From positions 95,995,247 through 96,055,246 of the forward strand of contig CM043954.1 in NCBI GenBank assembly GCA_014529385.2: DNA of 60,000 bases, read 5' to 3'. Source of the DNA: Adiantum capillus-veneris (Eukaryota > Streptophyta > Polypodiopsida > Polypodiales > Pteridaceae). The stretch's first letter is position 1. Each line of letters starts with the position of its first letter. The notes under the pieces were generated by a model. The model saw nothing but the letters and a program-made list of their open reading frames with translations. It was not told where the DNA came from and ran no database searches. The position numbers were made by a program, and so were the translations under genes. Below are positions 1 to 12,000 of this stretch, piece after piece.

Positions 1-988
<988 letters not shown>

Positions 989-997
989 AAAAACCTA

Positions 998-1433
998 GGG
1001 AAAATTATCAAGATACCCCTCTAATTTGAGGAAATTCCCAAAATACCCCTGATATTTTGTCATAAATTCCCAAAATGCCCTTCAAATTTTCCCAAATTCC
1101 CAAAATACCCCTGGTTGTGAGAGTAAATTTCCCAAAAAGTAAATTTTTTTGTAAGTCTTCACAAGAAGAGTGATTATCTATTGTACAAGATGCTAAAACT
1201 ACAATTTGAGTTGGTTATGTAGGCTTTGGAGATGAATTGCTTCATTATTTTTAGACATAATTGCCTTTTTTGCAATGGTAACTTGTGATAAATCACATGC
1301 TGAGCACTCAAAAACAGATCTCAATTGTCAAAAACGAATGAAGATTAGAAAATATTGAACAATCAAACCAAAATAGATACAAGGGTATTTTGGGAATTTC
1401 CTCAAATTAGAGGGGTATTTTGGTAATTTTCCC
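998..1433. mobile_element. Mutator-like (MULE-type) MITE with 9-bp target site duplication
   Basis: The two ends are inverted copies of each other for about 53 bp (998-1050 against 1433-1381), starting GGGAAAATTA and differing at about three positions. Immediately outside both ends lies the same 9-mer AAAAACCTA (989-997 and 1434-1442). A 9-bp TSD with long TIRs starting with G is the hallmark of Mutator-like elements. The 330-bp interior encodes nothing but repeats the TIR-like block AAATTCCCAAAATRCCC near the left end (1061-1110), giving a subterminal repeat. It is a non-autonomous element that would need a transposase supplied in trans. A hAT or PIF/Harbinger origin is unlikely because those make 8-bp or 3-bp TSDs. 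Confidence 0.9.
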
Positions 1434-1442
1434 AAAAACCTA

Positions 1443-2858
1443 TGTCCCAAACCTCTGAAAGGTGGCAGCATATGATGGAAATTTTCAAGGTAAATTTGAT
1501 TTTGGTCAAACAAAGACATTTGCACACAAGCATCAAGAGAAATTTTTTCCAGAATTATGGCTCTGTAAAAACTGTGATCTGTTGCTTTTCACTGAATTCC
1601 CAAAAACTTCCATCAATCTCTCTCAAGCTTGCATCACACGACTTGAGTGCGTATCAACAAAACTTCACTTCTGCTTATGAACATCCTAATTTTCGTGAGT
1701 CATCGCAGGCTGACTTTAAATTCAGCATGGCTGGCATCAATGCTTCCCCAATGACTATGGTCCCTTCAATCTCAGCCCTCAATCATCTACCATCAAGCCT
1801 TCTTGAATTAGTACAGTCTCAAAAGTATTTCACTCCTTTGGCTTGTCCGGGCCTTTTTCCATAACAAACTTACACAGCGCATATTCAACAAGTTAATCAA
1901 TCCCACCAAACCACTACAGCAGAAACTGAGAGGAGACAATAAGCCAGCCATCCTGCCGATTTTTAGTCCATTGGAAATGCTCTGTATAGATCCTATTGGT
2001 AGCCCTCATCCATCTCCATTGGCCCACTGCACTCATGAGCTAGGGCCTCTGATTGCCTGGTGAGCAGTTGAACTCCCACAGAACCATATTGTGGTCTAAA
2101 ATGATGATAACATCGCCAGCAACCCGTCAGTCTGGGCTCCTTGCCGTCTCATTGGTGCAGCACATCCCTTTACAATTATCAAACTTAACCTATGCCCGGA
2201 ATGACAATTTGAAGATATTGCTCATTCCAGCAGTCATGTGTAAGCCGATTGACCTGCAGCGTATATTCACCCATCCATCTCATGTGCACATGCTGGCGTA
2301 AGTGCGTTAACCAGAGTGAGACTGATCTCTGCACATACTTGAGTGTGGGTAATATACATGCATGTGCATATGCGGAAATAAGATGCAGCTTTTGTGCCAT
2401 CTTTGGATGTTTCGCAAAGAGCATGATAGGCAAGTCTACCATATGTTGAGTTTGAGACACAAATTGAAAGGCTGTACGTGCTTCAAGAGCTACACTTGAT
2501 CCACCCTTCCAGCAACTTCGCTCCAAACCACTTTACAATATGGGAATCAAATTAGTGTTCAATTGTAATGCTGAAAACATCTCACAGACTTGGCTTTCTA
2601 GTTGTGTAAATACAAGGCTCCTGGGAGAAAAGCCTGAGTTTGATTATTGTTACAATGAGATGGAATGGGGAAGCACCTCATGTTGCCTTTGGATATGTGG
2701 AAGCCTAAAAGAAATCAGTTACATGTGGCCAATCCCTCTGGAGGGTGTGATACCAAAAACAGCCCCTGCTTTCCCGTGACCGTTTTGAGCTTGTAACAAC
2801 TTGTGAAAGCTTCAATAAACACCTGAACCGAAGAAAGAACCATTCCTTCAAATTTTTC
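1443..2858. other. Anonymous sequence downstream of the GT-1-like gene
   Basis: This is the 3' flank of the minus-strand gene. It probably includes its 3' UTR just below 2859, but I see no clear minus-strand AATAAA there. Open frames such as 1442-1864 (+) show no known motif and overlap other frames, so none is called a gene. Confidence 0.5.
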
Positions 2859-3061
2859 TCATGCTCTTTGATAAATGCTCAAAGGGCGCAGCTCATCAAA
2901 GGTGTCCACATCCCTGAAATTGCCAACCTCTCGGAGGCCGGTCCATTGCCTGCGTTTGAGAAACTCATAGAACCCTGCTTCCGTGTAGAAAGTTTTTTCC
3001 TCTGCAGGTTCCAACAAGTGATCACCCTCCTTTTCATTAAAGCATATTTTCACTGTAACAC
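2859..3061 (-). CDS. GT-1: GT-1-like gene, last coding exon
   Basis: It begins after TTGTAG at 3062 and continues the preceding domain as G-VTVKIC, followed by the GT-1 family signature [18 protein letters not shown] and a terminus IYQRA-stop (TGA at 2861-2859). It gives 66 residues. The 498-bp intron between it and the previous exon has GT...AG ends and no transposon. Confidence 0.92.
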
Positions 3062-6000
3062 CTACAATCAGATACCATTAATATGTTGAGCCCAGGTATA
3101 GGTGGACTTCACTTATATCTCAATCAGGAAATAACATGGACCTCCGCTAAACCCGCTTCATCACATATGAAAGGTGATCATGGTAATCATCAAAACAAAC
3201 AGGCTCTGATGCTCAGGAAGGGAACAATTCTATGCCTGTCGAATTTTTCCGCATACAAAGAAGTAAAACCCAATAGGCTGTGCAATTAAGTCAAAAATAG
3301 CATCAGCTGAATCAAAATAGAATACACAAGTAGTCGTTTGACTGACTCGAGGCCCAAAACCACTGTGGTGGCAAGAAATTCTTTTCTACAAATATTCAAG
3401 CATGCCAAGCTAGTCTTAAAAAATAATAGAACAAGGCGAAGCACTGATGAAAGCCGTGGATTGTCCATAAGCAAAGAGACGCCCGCGTGATGAGATAAAA
3501 AATGAAACCATTGATCTGCTTTCAGCTGCATGCTATAAACCAGATGCAAATACACATACCCTGATCCAATTGGAGTGTATAGGCCCCGGCAGGCATATCT
3601 CGATCTAAGCATCGTACAATGCCCTCCTCGTCCTCCAGCCAGAATGCCCTTTCTGAGCGCAACCCAAATGAGCACTTTATGGCATCCTTGATGGCTTCAG
3701 CTGTCCCATCAACACCTATCCTCTTCATTACCTCGCCAAACTTGACAAGTATCACCTTTCCCCCATACATTCGATCTCCACCTGCAAAAGAAGCTTTGCT
3801 GATCAAATTTGCCATGCAAATGCTACTGGTAACGTGCTCTCATTTGAAGGCATTAATAGGTACCATTTGTCATTGCTTCTCTCCAACTCCAGCTTTGCAG
3901 CCCATTTTCGACAATTGTAGCATTTGATGGCAAAGCAAGTGAAATTTGCCCATCTGTATCCAGCCTGCGCACAATATTCACAGCAGAGGCCCTGGGTCCT
4001 GCTTTTCAAATAGCCCACTACATAAGCTTCACGCTTGGTTAAATAAAGAGCCTTCAAAATTAACACTACGAAGCATACACCCAGGTGAATTCAGGAAAAT
4101 CCCAGATCAGGAATTGCAGACTCATGATAAGTCATCAACAACATCTAACCATCAGCTTTATCATGCATAGAATTGACTATGCTCCGACATTCCCACTAAC
4201 ATCATCAATGCCCCGTGGTGGCACACACACATGGTGACACAAACCCCCTCTCCCACAAACGTATGAGCACACAATAAAACAAAAGTCTGCATACCAAGAT
4301 TCTAACATGACAGAGGATGGAATGAGTATAGACTATCAGTTATTCTTAACTCCGACTTCACAATGCAAATTTGCATATCTACGAACGACTACAACATAAA
4401 CACCCTTCATGAGATCAACAAAGTTGTAACTTACAAATTGAAGAAAAGCTTAAACACTTGCACAAAACACAAAATCATGACACACAAGAAAAACGGAGCA
4501 AGACTAAAAGAACAATTACCTAATTACCTTACTTGTCTCAAAACATAAAATATAAAATAGCAATACAAAGATTACTTGAAAATGCTTTGACACTTGCAAC
4601 AAGGTTAAGACAGTGCAAAGACATGATTCCCACATATCAATTTCAGCACATAGCACAAACAAAAGACAAGCAAATTCTAAAATACATAGCTAAACAAAAA
4701 CAAAGAGTCCCTGGAGAAGGCACGTTGACACAAACGAAAGCTGCTCCTTAGTGCATGGTGGCCAAGGACTCTCTAACACAAAGAGGACTTGTAGTTTCTT
4801 GCCATCCATTGTACTCAAACTCAATCCATAAACAAATGCCCCACTGGGAGCGCTTGTGATCACTTTCCATTCCACTTCGGGTAATGACTATCCACTGAAG
4901 TCTTGGGTTTTGAAGTTCACGAGGAACTTGGGTTCTTGTGGGTCTGGGGTTCTTGGGTTCTCGAGGTGCGTGAGTTCTTGAGGTTCTTAAGGGTCTTGAG
5001 GTTCTTGAGGTTCTGGAGTCTTGAGGTGCTCGAGGTTCTTCTTTAGCTTGCAATCTGTGTTAGAGAAGGATCTTCTCTTCACCCGAGCTCCTCTCTTTTC
5101 CGCGGGCGCACCCCTTGGCAGCCTTGCGCTCACACCAAGGTTGCTTTTTCCCACCTCACGTCGATTGGCCGGTCGCTAAGTGCACGGTCCGCTCTCAATG
5201 AGTGAAAAGAGAAACAAGGGGAGGTTGGACAAGTGTCACAAGACGGGCACCACGTGCCACTAGAAAAGAACAGACTGAACAGACTTTTAGTGCTTCAATA
5301 ACAATTGAACTGAAAGAGAGAGACGACACGCGACACAGAGTGGCGGAATTCCACCCCAGAGAGTATTGGCCCCAAACCTTGGCGCCCCTTTCGGTATTTC
5401 TTTATATTGCATCAACACAGTACAAGCCGGTACTCCAGACTCTGCACCTTCTCCAGGACGCATGCCAGAGAATGAGCCCTAACCTCATATTTAAAGGCCC
5501 TTGGCCTAAAAAGCAATTACAGTGAAAAGCCTTCAAACTCAAAAGCATCTGGTCCAAAAGCAAAGGCAAGAAGCTGTCAACGCAATTTACGAAAATCCAT
5601 ACAGTCCTCCCACGTCAGCACCGCCAACGTGAAAAGCGAAAATCCGTACAATTCTGCCATGTCATCAGCCAGCGTGATTTTTGAAAATCTGCCACGTCAT
5701 CAACTTGCTTCGCAAATTCTTGTGTGTATGTGAGTCCTGCTTTATTTCCTTTATGTCACTTGGGGCTCCATCGGACGGGGTCCCCATAAGTTGGTAGGAC
5801 TTCTTTTTCTGTTACTTGTTCTTCTTAGGGTTTAGGCTCCTCGGCCGACATCTGTAAGTTGGCTCCATTCTTTAAGCTTTGACACGTCAACAGTTTGTTA
5901 CATCCCCCCTTCTTGAAAGAGAGTAATCGTTCGCGATTACAGCATATCTGCAAAACAACTCAAGTCGGCTCAAAAATTTCCGAGGGACATTCCAAGGGAC

Positions 6001-9000
6001 AATCGGTTTGCTCTTTTTGTTAAGGAGTTAGCTTCTCCTTTCGGCTCTTTTGATCAAGGAGTTTAGCTTCTCCTTTCGTCCATATCCGGCGTAGTAAAAT
6101 TAGCCATCACACCCAGACCGTATTGATCTTCCACGGGTGTCTTGATGCACTAAAATTACATACCCAGGCAATCTCATCCAATTAGGAATATTCAGTGGTT
6201 GACACATCAGAATGCAACACAAATGCTCACATATGCATGTTACAAGACATAGAAACATAAAGCCGCCGATGAACACTCCCCCCGCAAATAACCATCCAGG
6301 TCCGCGTCATGAGCTGTTGAACGACTCCCTCATCACTCCTCCCGCATATAACCTAAAAAGGTCCAAGCCAGGAGATATAGAGGCCTTTTACAACCAAACG
6401 CCCCCCAGACCACAGCCTGCGTTGTTTGGAGGTGCTGAGAGTAACCACTACTCAGACTTCTTAATACTCCCCATTGTAAATAACCATGCAGATCCGTGCC
6501 ATGAGTAACAACAACAATACTCCCCCCGTAAATAACCACAAGGGCTCGGGCCATGAGTAAAAACAACACTTTTTAATCATTCAATACTCTCCCCGCAAAT
6601 AACCACAAGGGTCCGGGCCATGAGTATGAACAAGCATTCTCAAACATCTTTTCTCACCCTCCACCCGGGAGTATCATCACCAATCGTTGAAACCAGTATT
6701 AAAACCAGAGTCGAACATTTCAAATCGGCACCAAAACAGGTTCAAAACAGATACCATCCATTTCAAACAAAGCTTCAAACAATATTTTCTCAAACAAAGT
6801 TCAAAAGTATCTAACTATAGAACAACTAGAGAGTTCATTCAAGGTTTTGTTCGGACAACCGAACTTTGAGGACGACTGGCTTGCCCTTCTGCATCACGGT
6901 GATGGTTCGGTTCCGAACTTGGAGAGTCGCATCATTCTTGTCATGCCAAGGCATGCCTAATAGAACGTCACAATTGCCCAACTTCATAATGTGGAAATCG
7001 GCTTTTCCATGATAATCTTGGATAGTCACTGGAAGAGCACCAATGAGTGGTACCACTCTCTGAGTTTGCCCTGTGGCTAGCTCAGCTTCAATTTCTCAAG
7101 CCTCTGCATCATAATCAAGGTCCATCTGCTTCAAGAATTGTGGATGGATGAAGTTCTCTGTAGCTCTTGGGTCAAAGAAAATTAGGGCTTTCAAACCATT
7201 GACTTTGCCATATGCTCGACACAATTCATTTGTACTTTCAAGGCGTATGCCATAGATGTCAACTACTAATCCAATGGCCGGTTTAGCTTGTTTTGCTGGA
7301 GATGGTCATGGGTTTCTGTCGACCGTCGATGCGAGAGTCGGCTCCGCGGGTCTGCAGTGCGTTGTGGACAACCAAAATAGTTATGTCCTGTTTGAAATCA
7401 TCCAAAACATCGGTCTTCTTGTAGTAAGGTGTCTCGTTGTTGAGGTGTCAAACGAGGCCTTTGTGGTTGACTTTCACGAGACTCTTGAGAATTTGTTCTT
7501 TGTTGGCAAGAGTTGTGGTTAGTGGCCGAAGATTCTTCTGTGATAAACTCTAGCTTTCCCTTCATTAGTTTGTAGCCGACTGCGGCATGATCCGTAAGTT
7601 CTTGCATGGTGGAGACTTGCTTGGATAGACAATATTCCTGCAATGGTGATGGTAGTCCAATGGTGTATCGCTCGCATTGGGCCTCCAAGGGAACAGATCT
7701 AAAGGAGACAACCGAAAGGCACACGTCGAGAAACCTTTGGTTATATTCGTCCATGGTATCGATGGCAAGCATTTTCAAGTTGCCCCACTCTGCCAAAATC
7801 CGGATTTCAAACATAGAAGTCATGTAACTACGTGCAAAAACTGTCTTGAAAGCTTGCCAGGTCCTTAGAGCATGCGATTGTGTCGCGATTGAACTCCACC
7901 ATTGCATAGCATTATCTTTAAGAAATCCCGCTGCTCGAGAAATCTTGGATTCTTCTATATAGTTCCCTAAAGCATAGATGTTGTCGAATTGCTGTAGGAA
8001 CTGCAATGCTTTCTTGCGATCTTTCACCCCGGAATTAAGTGAAAAATTTGACTGTCATGCCGCCATCTTTGAAATCTTTGGGTTGGTTAGGCGCATATCC
8101 CGGGTATGGATAATAAGGGTATCCATATGGGCTCCAACCATTGTAGCCTGGTGACGGTGGCGGTGGTGGTGGTGGAGGTGGGGGCAATGGCGGTGGCAAA
8201 GGCCGTTGTACTGAATCAAGGTCAGATGGTTGTACCATATTCCTGAAAACTCTCGCGATTGGAATAGACGGCTAAGAAGGTTGTCGATTGGAAGCTCTCG
8301 TACTTTTTGATGTCGGAGGAGATACCACCTCGGGCATCAGAGGGGTTAACATGTAGAATTGTTGAAAACTTTGTAGCATCGGAAGATTCTGCTGAGGATG
8401 CCGCGAAAGAATGTCGTGAAGCTCGTTGAGTAGAAATTGCAAATATTCTGTTGAATCCATGAATTCCAAGTCTAGGGTTCTTTATGGCTTATGCCCTGTA
8501 ACTTGTAAGACACAACGATGAAGACGGGAGCGCGCCCGATGCGCGATGAAGTAAGGGTGGGAGTGGCTAATAAGTCCGGGTTGAAGGGCGAAGATACCTC
8601 GAATCAAATTCCAATAGCTCTGTCTGCTCTTTTGTAGGATCGGTATGCTTTCAACAAAACACACGCATGAATGCTCTGATACCATTGTCACAAGACGGGC
8701 ACCACGTGCCAATAGAAAAGAACAGACTCAACAGACTTATAGTGCTTCAATAACAATTGAACTGAAAGAGAGAGACAACACGCGACACGAAGTGGCGGAA
8801 TTCCACCCCGGAGAGTATTAGCCCCAAACCTTGGGCCCCTTTCGGTATTTCTTTATATTGCATCAACACAATACAAGCCGGTACTCCAGACTCTGCAACT
8901 TCTCCAGGAAGCATGCCAGAGAATGAGCCCTAACCTCATATTTAAAGGCCCTTGGCCTAAAAAGCAATTACAGTGAAAAGCCTTCAAACTGAAAAGCATC

Positions 9001-12000
9001 TGGTCCAAAAGCAAAGGCAAAAAGTTGCCAACGCAATTTACGAAAATCCGTACAGTCCTGCCACGTCAGCACCACCAACGTGAAAAGCAGAAATTCGTAC
9101 AATTATGCCACGTCATCAGCCAACGTGATTTTCGAAAATCTGCCACGTCATCAGCTTGCTTCGCAAGTTCTTGTGTGTGTGTGTGTGTGAGTCCTACTTT
9201 ATTTCCTTATGTCACTTGGGGCCCCATCGAACGGGGTCCCCATAAGTTGGTAGGACTTCTTCTTCTGTTACTTCTTCTTCTTAGGGTTTAGGCCCCTCGG
9301 CCGACATCTGTAAGTTGGCTCCATTCTTTAGGCTTTGACACATCAGCAGTTTGTTACAACAAGCCCTTCTTTCTTGGGTTTCCTGTCACTCTTCAAAAAC
9401 ACAATTAGGAATCGACACGCCCAAGTGGACTTGGGTTACGTGCCACTGCAACAAGCAAAAAAAAATATGTGGTTCTTTCCTTGAGTGATACAGAACACTG
9501 CCAAAGCTTTGATACCAATGTAAGGTGCAACGGATGTGAATGTTGAACTTTGCTCAAGATGAGTGCTCAGAACTCTGCTCAAGGTTCCTTTTACTTACGG
9601 AAGGGAGAGCCTTTCATTCTTTTAGTGAGAGAGTGCAATGGACACAAACAAATGGTGAACACTTTGAGTGAAGGTGCTGAGACTGAGAGATAGAGAGAGA
9701 AGAATACAACACCAGAATGTTGTCAAACCCTCCTCCGAAGGCCCCACTCTCTATGGCGAGAGCGGTCTACTATTGATTGCACAAATCTTTACAATGCAAT
9801 GGGCTTGCAGACGATGTCGACGACGAGACGGACTGAAATCTGAAAACGCTAAGGGCTGAAATCTGCAAATCTTTATCTGCTGAATTTTGACTCTATGTCG
9901 GTGTCGACGACGAGACGGGCTGAAATCTGCAAATCTTTATCTGCTGAATTTTGACTCTATGTCGGTGACGACAGTGATGACAACGATGCAACGATGACGC
10001 GCTAAAAACACAGATGCTGAAATCTGCGTGCTCCGGGCTGAAACTGCAAACTTCGGTGGATCTGACCGTGCGACGAGGATCTGCTGTGGGAAGGTGAGAT
10101 CTGCGAGGTTTGGGGGCTATTCTGCGGTGTGTCTATGCTGAAAACTGAAAACGCTGAGGCTATGATTGAATCTGTTGCGCAAAGGATCTGCAAAACGCTA
10201 GGCTGTCATGCTGATGCAAAACGCTAGGGCTGATTGGGGTCAATCTGCAAAACGCTAGTGATCTGCTGATGGAATCTACTAGCGCAAGGCTTCTCCTGTT
10301 GTTGTCTACAAAACGCTGGCTGATCTTTATGAAAACGCTAAGCTCTCCTTTAATCTGTTGGTTCACTTTACGTGGAATGGGTATGTTCATGTTTTTGTGT
10401 TGGAAGTGGTTTCAATAATTTTTTCATCCTCGGAGATTCTTGAAGAAGGTAGACGCATGACTATAGACGAAGGTGAAGCATTGAAGGAGCCACAGATGAA
10501 TGTGTCCCTTTCGGCACGGCCCAAAGAAGCAAGCGTTGCATACCTTTATGAAGTTCAAGTATCGCATGACCCACGTATCAGAGTGGGCCGGCGAAGAGTC
10601 CTTTCCAAGATTCCAGACACTGTTCGCGATCTCCCTCGACGCCATACAGTTCGGTACCAGTATCTCACTTTGAAAAGGAGGGGATGTCACGTGCACATCT
10701 AACCCTATGTGTACGTGGACAAGCTACTTCATGACATGGGTTCAGTTCACTTCAGTCAGCCTAGATTAAAAAGTGTTCTGGCACTTTTGTGAGTCTGTTC
10801 GCAGACCGTGCATGTCCAGACACAGAGTAGATGCATATCCTCTGGTTGCACACAGCATGACCATCAAATTACCATCAAAACCCATCAGGAGCATTTTTAC
10901 AATGCATAGACCTATTTTCCCTATTTTAGCCATTTTTCACTTATTTTTTTAAGTGACTTTTGTTGGGAACTGGGTAGGGCAATTTAGCCATGCAACTATA
11001 TAAGAAACCCTAGCACTTGCACTTTCTGGCAAAAGAGGCAGCAGGAACCACGTGTTCGACAGTGCACCTTCTCAGCAAGAACCCCCGGTAGGAGAGCGTT
11101 TTTTGGAAAAATCCTATTCTTCTTTAAAGATTGTGCATGCAATGTAGATGAACATATAGACGGATGCCAAACCGTTCATCAAACACACGCAAAGAATGGA
11201 ATCGAAACTTGTCCTTTTGATCTAAATTTATCAATTGTGGCAAATCACAACGGAAATGCCGATGCTTGATGCTTAATCCTTCTTGTGCTCTTTCGGATAT
11301 TGTGTCATGCCAAGGAAGAGACATGGAACGTGAATTCCTTGGGTGCAAACATTTCATATTTTTATGCGCATACATCCGTGCTCATTCATGAGTGAATCGT
11401 GTTCATCGTACCATATGTCATGCCTATGAAAAGGGATCACATAAGGACAGTGACTAAAATACAGAAAAGCATCACGAAGAAACGCTCGAACAATGCGTGC
11501 GGACTAATCATTCGAACACAGAATACTTCCTGAGAGGGTTCTTTACACCTCGACTCGAGAGTCGAATCTGCAATGAGGTAAGCTTCACTAGACGAAGTGT
11601 CACATTACACATCCAACCCTATGTGTCCGTGGACAAGCTACAGCACGACAAGGGTTCAATCAGTCCAGTCAGTCTAGATTTGAAGTGATCGGGCACTTTT
11701 TGTGAGTCTATTCGTAGACCGTGCATGCCCAGTCACTTAGCATAGATGCATATCCTCTGGTTGCACACAGCATGATCATCAGTATTCCCATCAGAATCCA
11801 TTAAAATCAGTTAGGGGATTTTTCCAGTTCATTTAGCCTATTTTCCCTATTTTTGACATTTTTCACTTATTAATTTAAGTGACTTTCCAACAAAAGTAGG
11901 TAGGGCAATTTTGCTAAGAAAATATATAAGCAAACCCAAGTTAGCACTAACTTGCAGAAGAGGCAGCAAGAGCTCCACGCTCAACAAGCAACTTCTCAGC

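Larger units (their letters stand above)
5234..9358 (-). mobile_element. Element A: LTR retrotransposon with gag and protease only (TR-GAG-like, Ty3 type)
   Basis: Two direct LTRs (5234-5902 and 8686-9358, about 670 bp) begin TGT and end ACA, and are flanked by the identical 5-bp TSD ACAAG (5229-5233 and 9359-9363). Orientation is minus: the PBS lies beside the right LTR and the polypurine tract beside the left one. The 2.8-kb interior has a degraded gag and a protease-like region but no RT, RNase H or integrase, which would need about 3 kb more. It is therefore non-autonomous and depends on enzymes from a relative. The inferred target is the GT-1 intron, inside older element-C-like sequence. 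The clean TSD and close LTR similarity indicate a fairly young insertion. Confidence 0.92.

Noticed and set aside
3803-4066. Cysteine-rich minus frame as part of the GT-1 gene
   Set aside because: It lies immediately upstream of a good acceptor, in intron sequence, with no GT-1 similarity.
4748-5053. Arg/Pro/Thr-rich minus frame as a protein
   Set aside because: It is the translation of a degenerate minisatellite.
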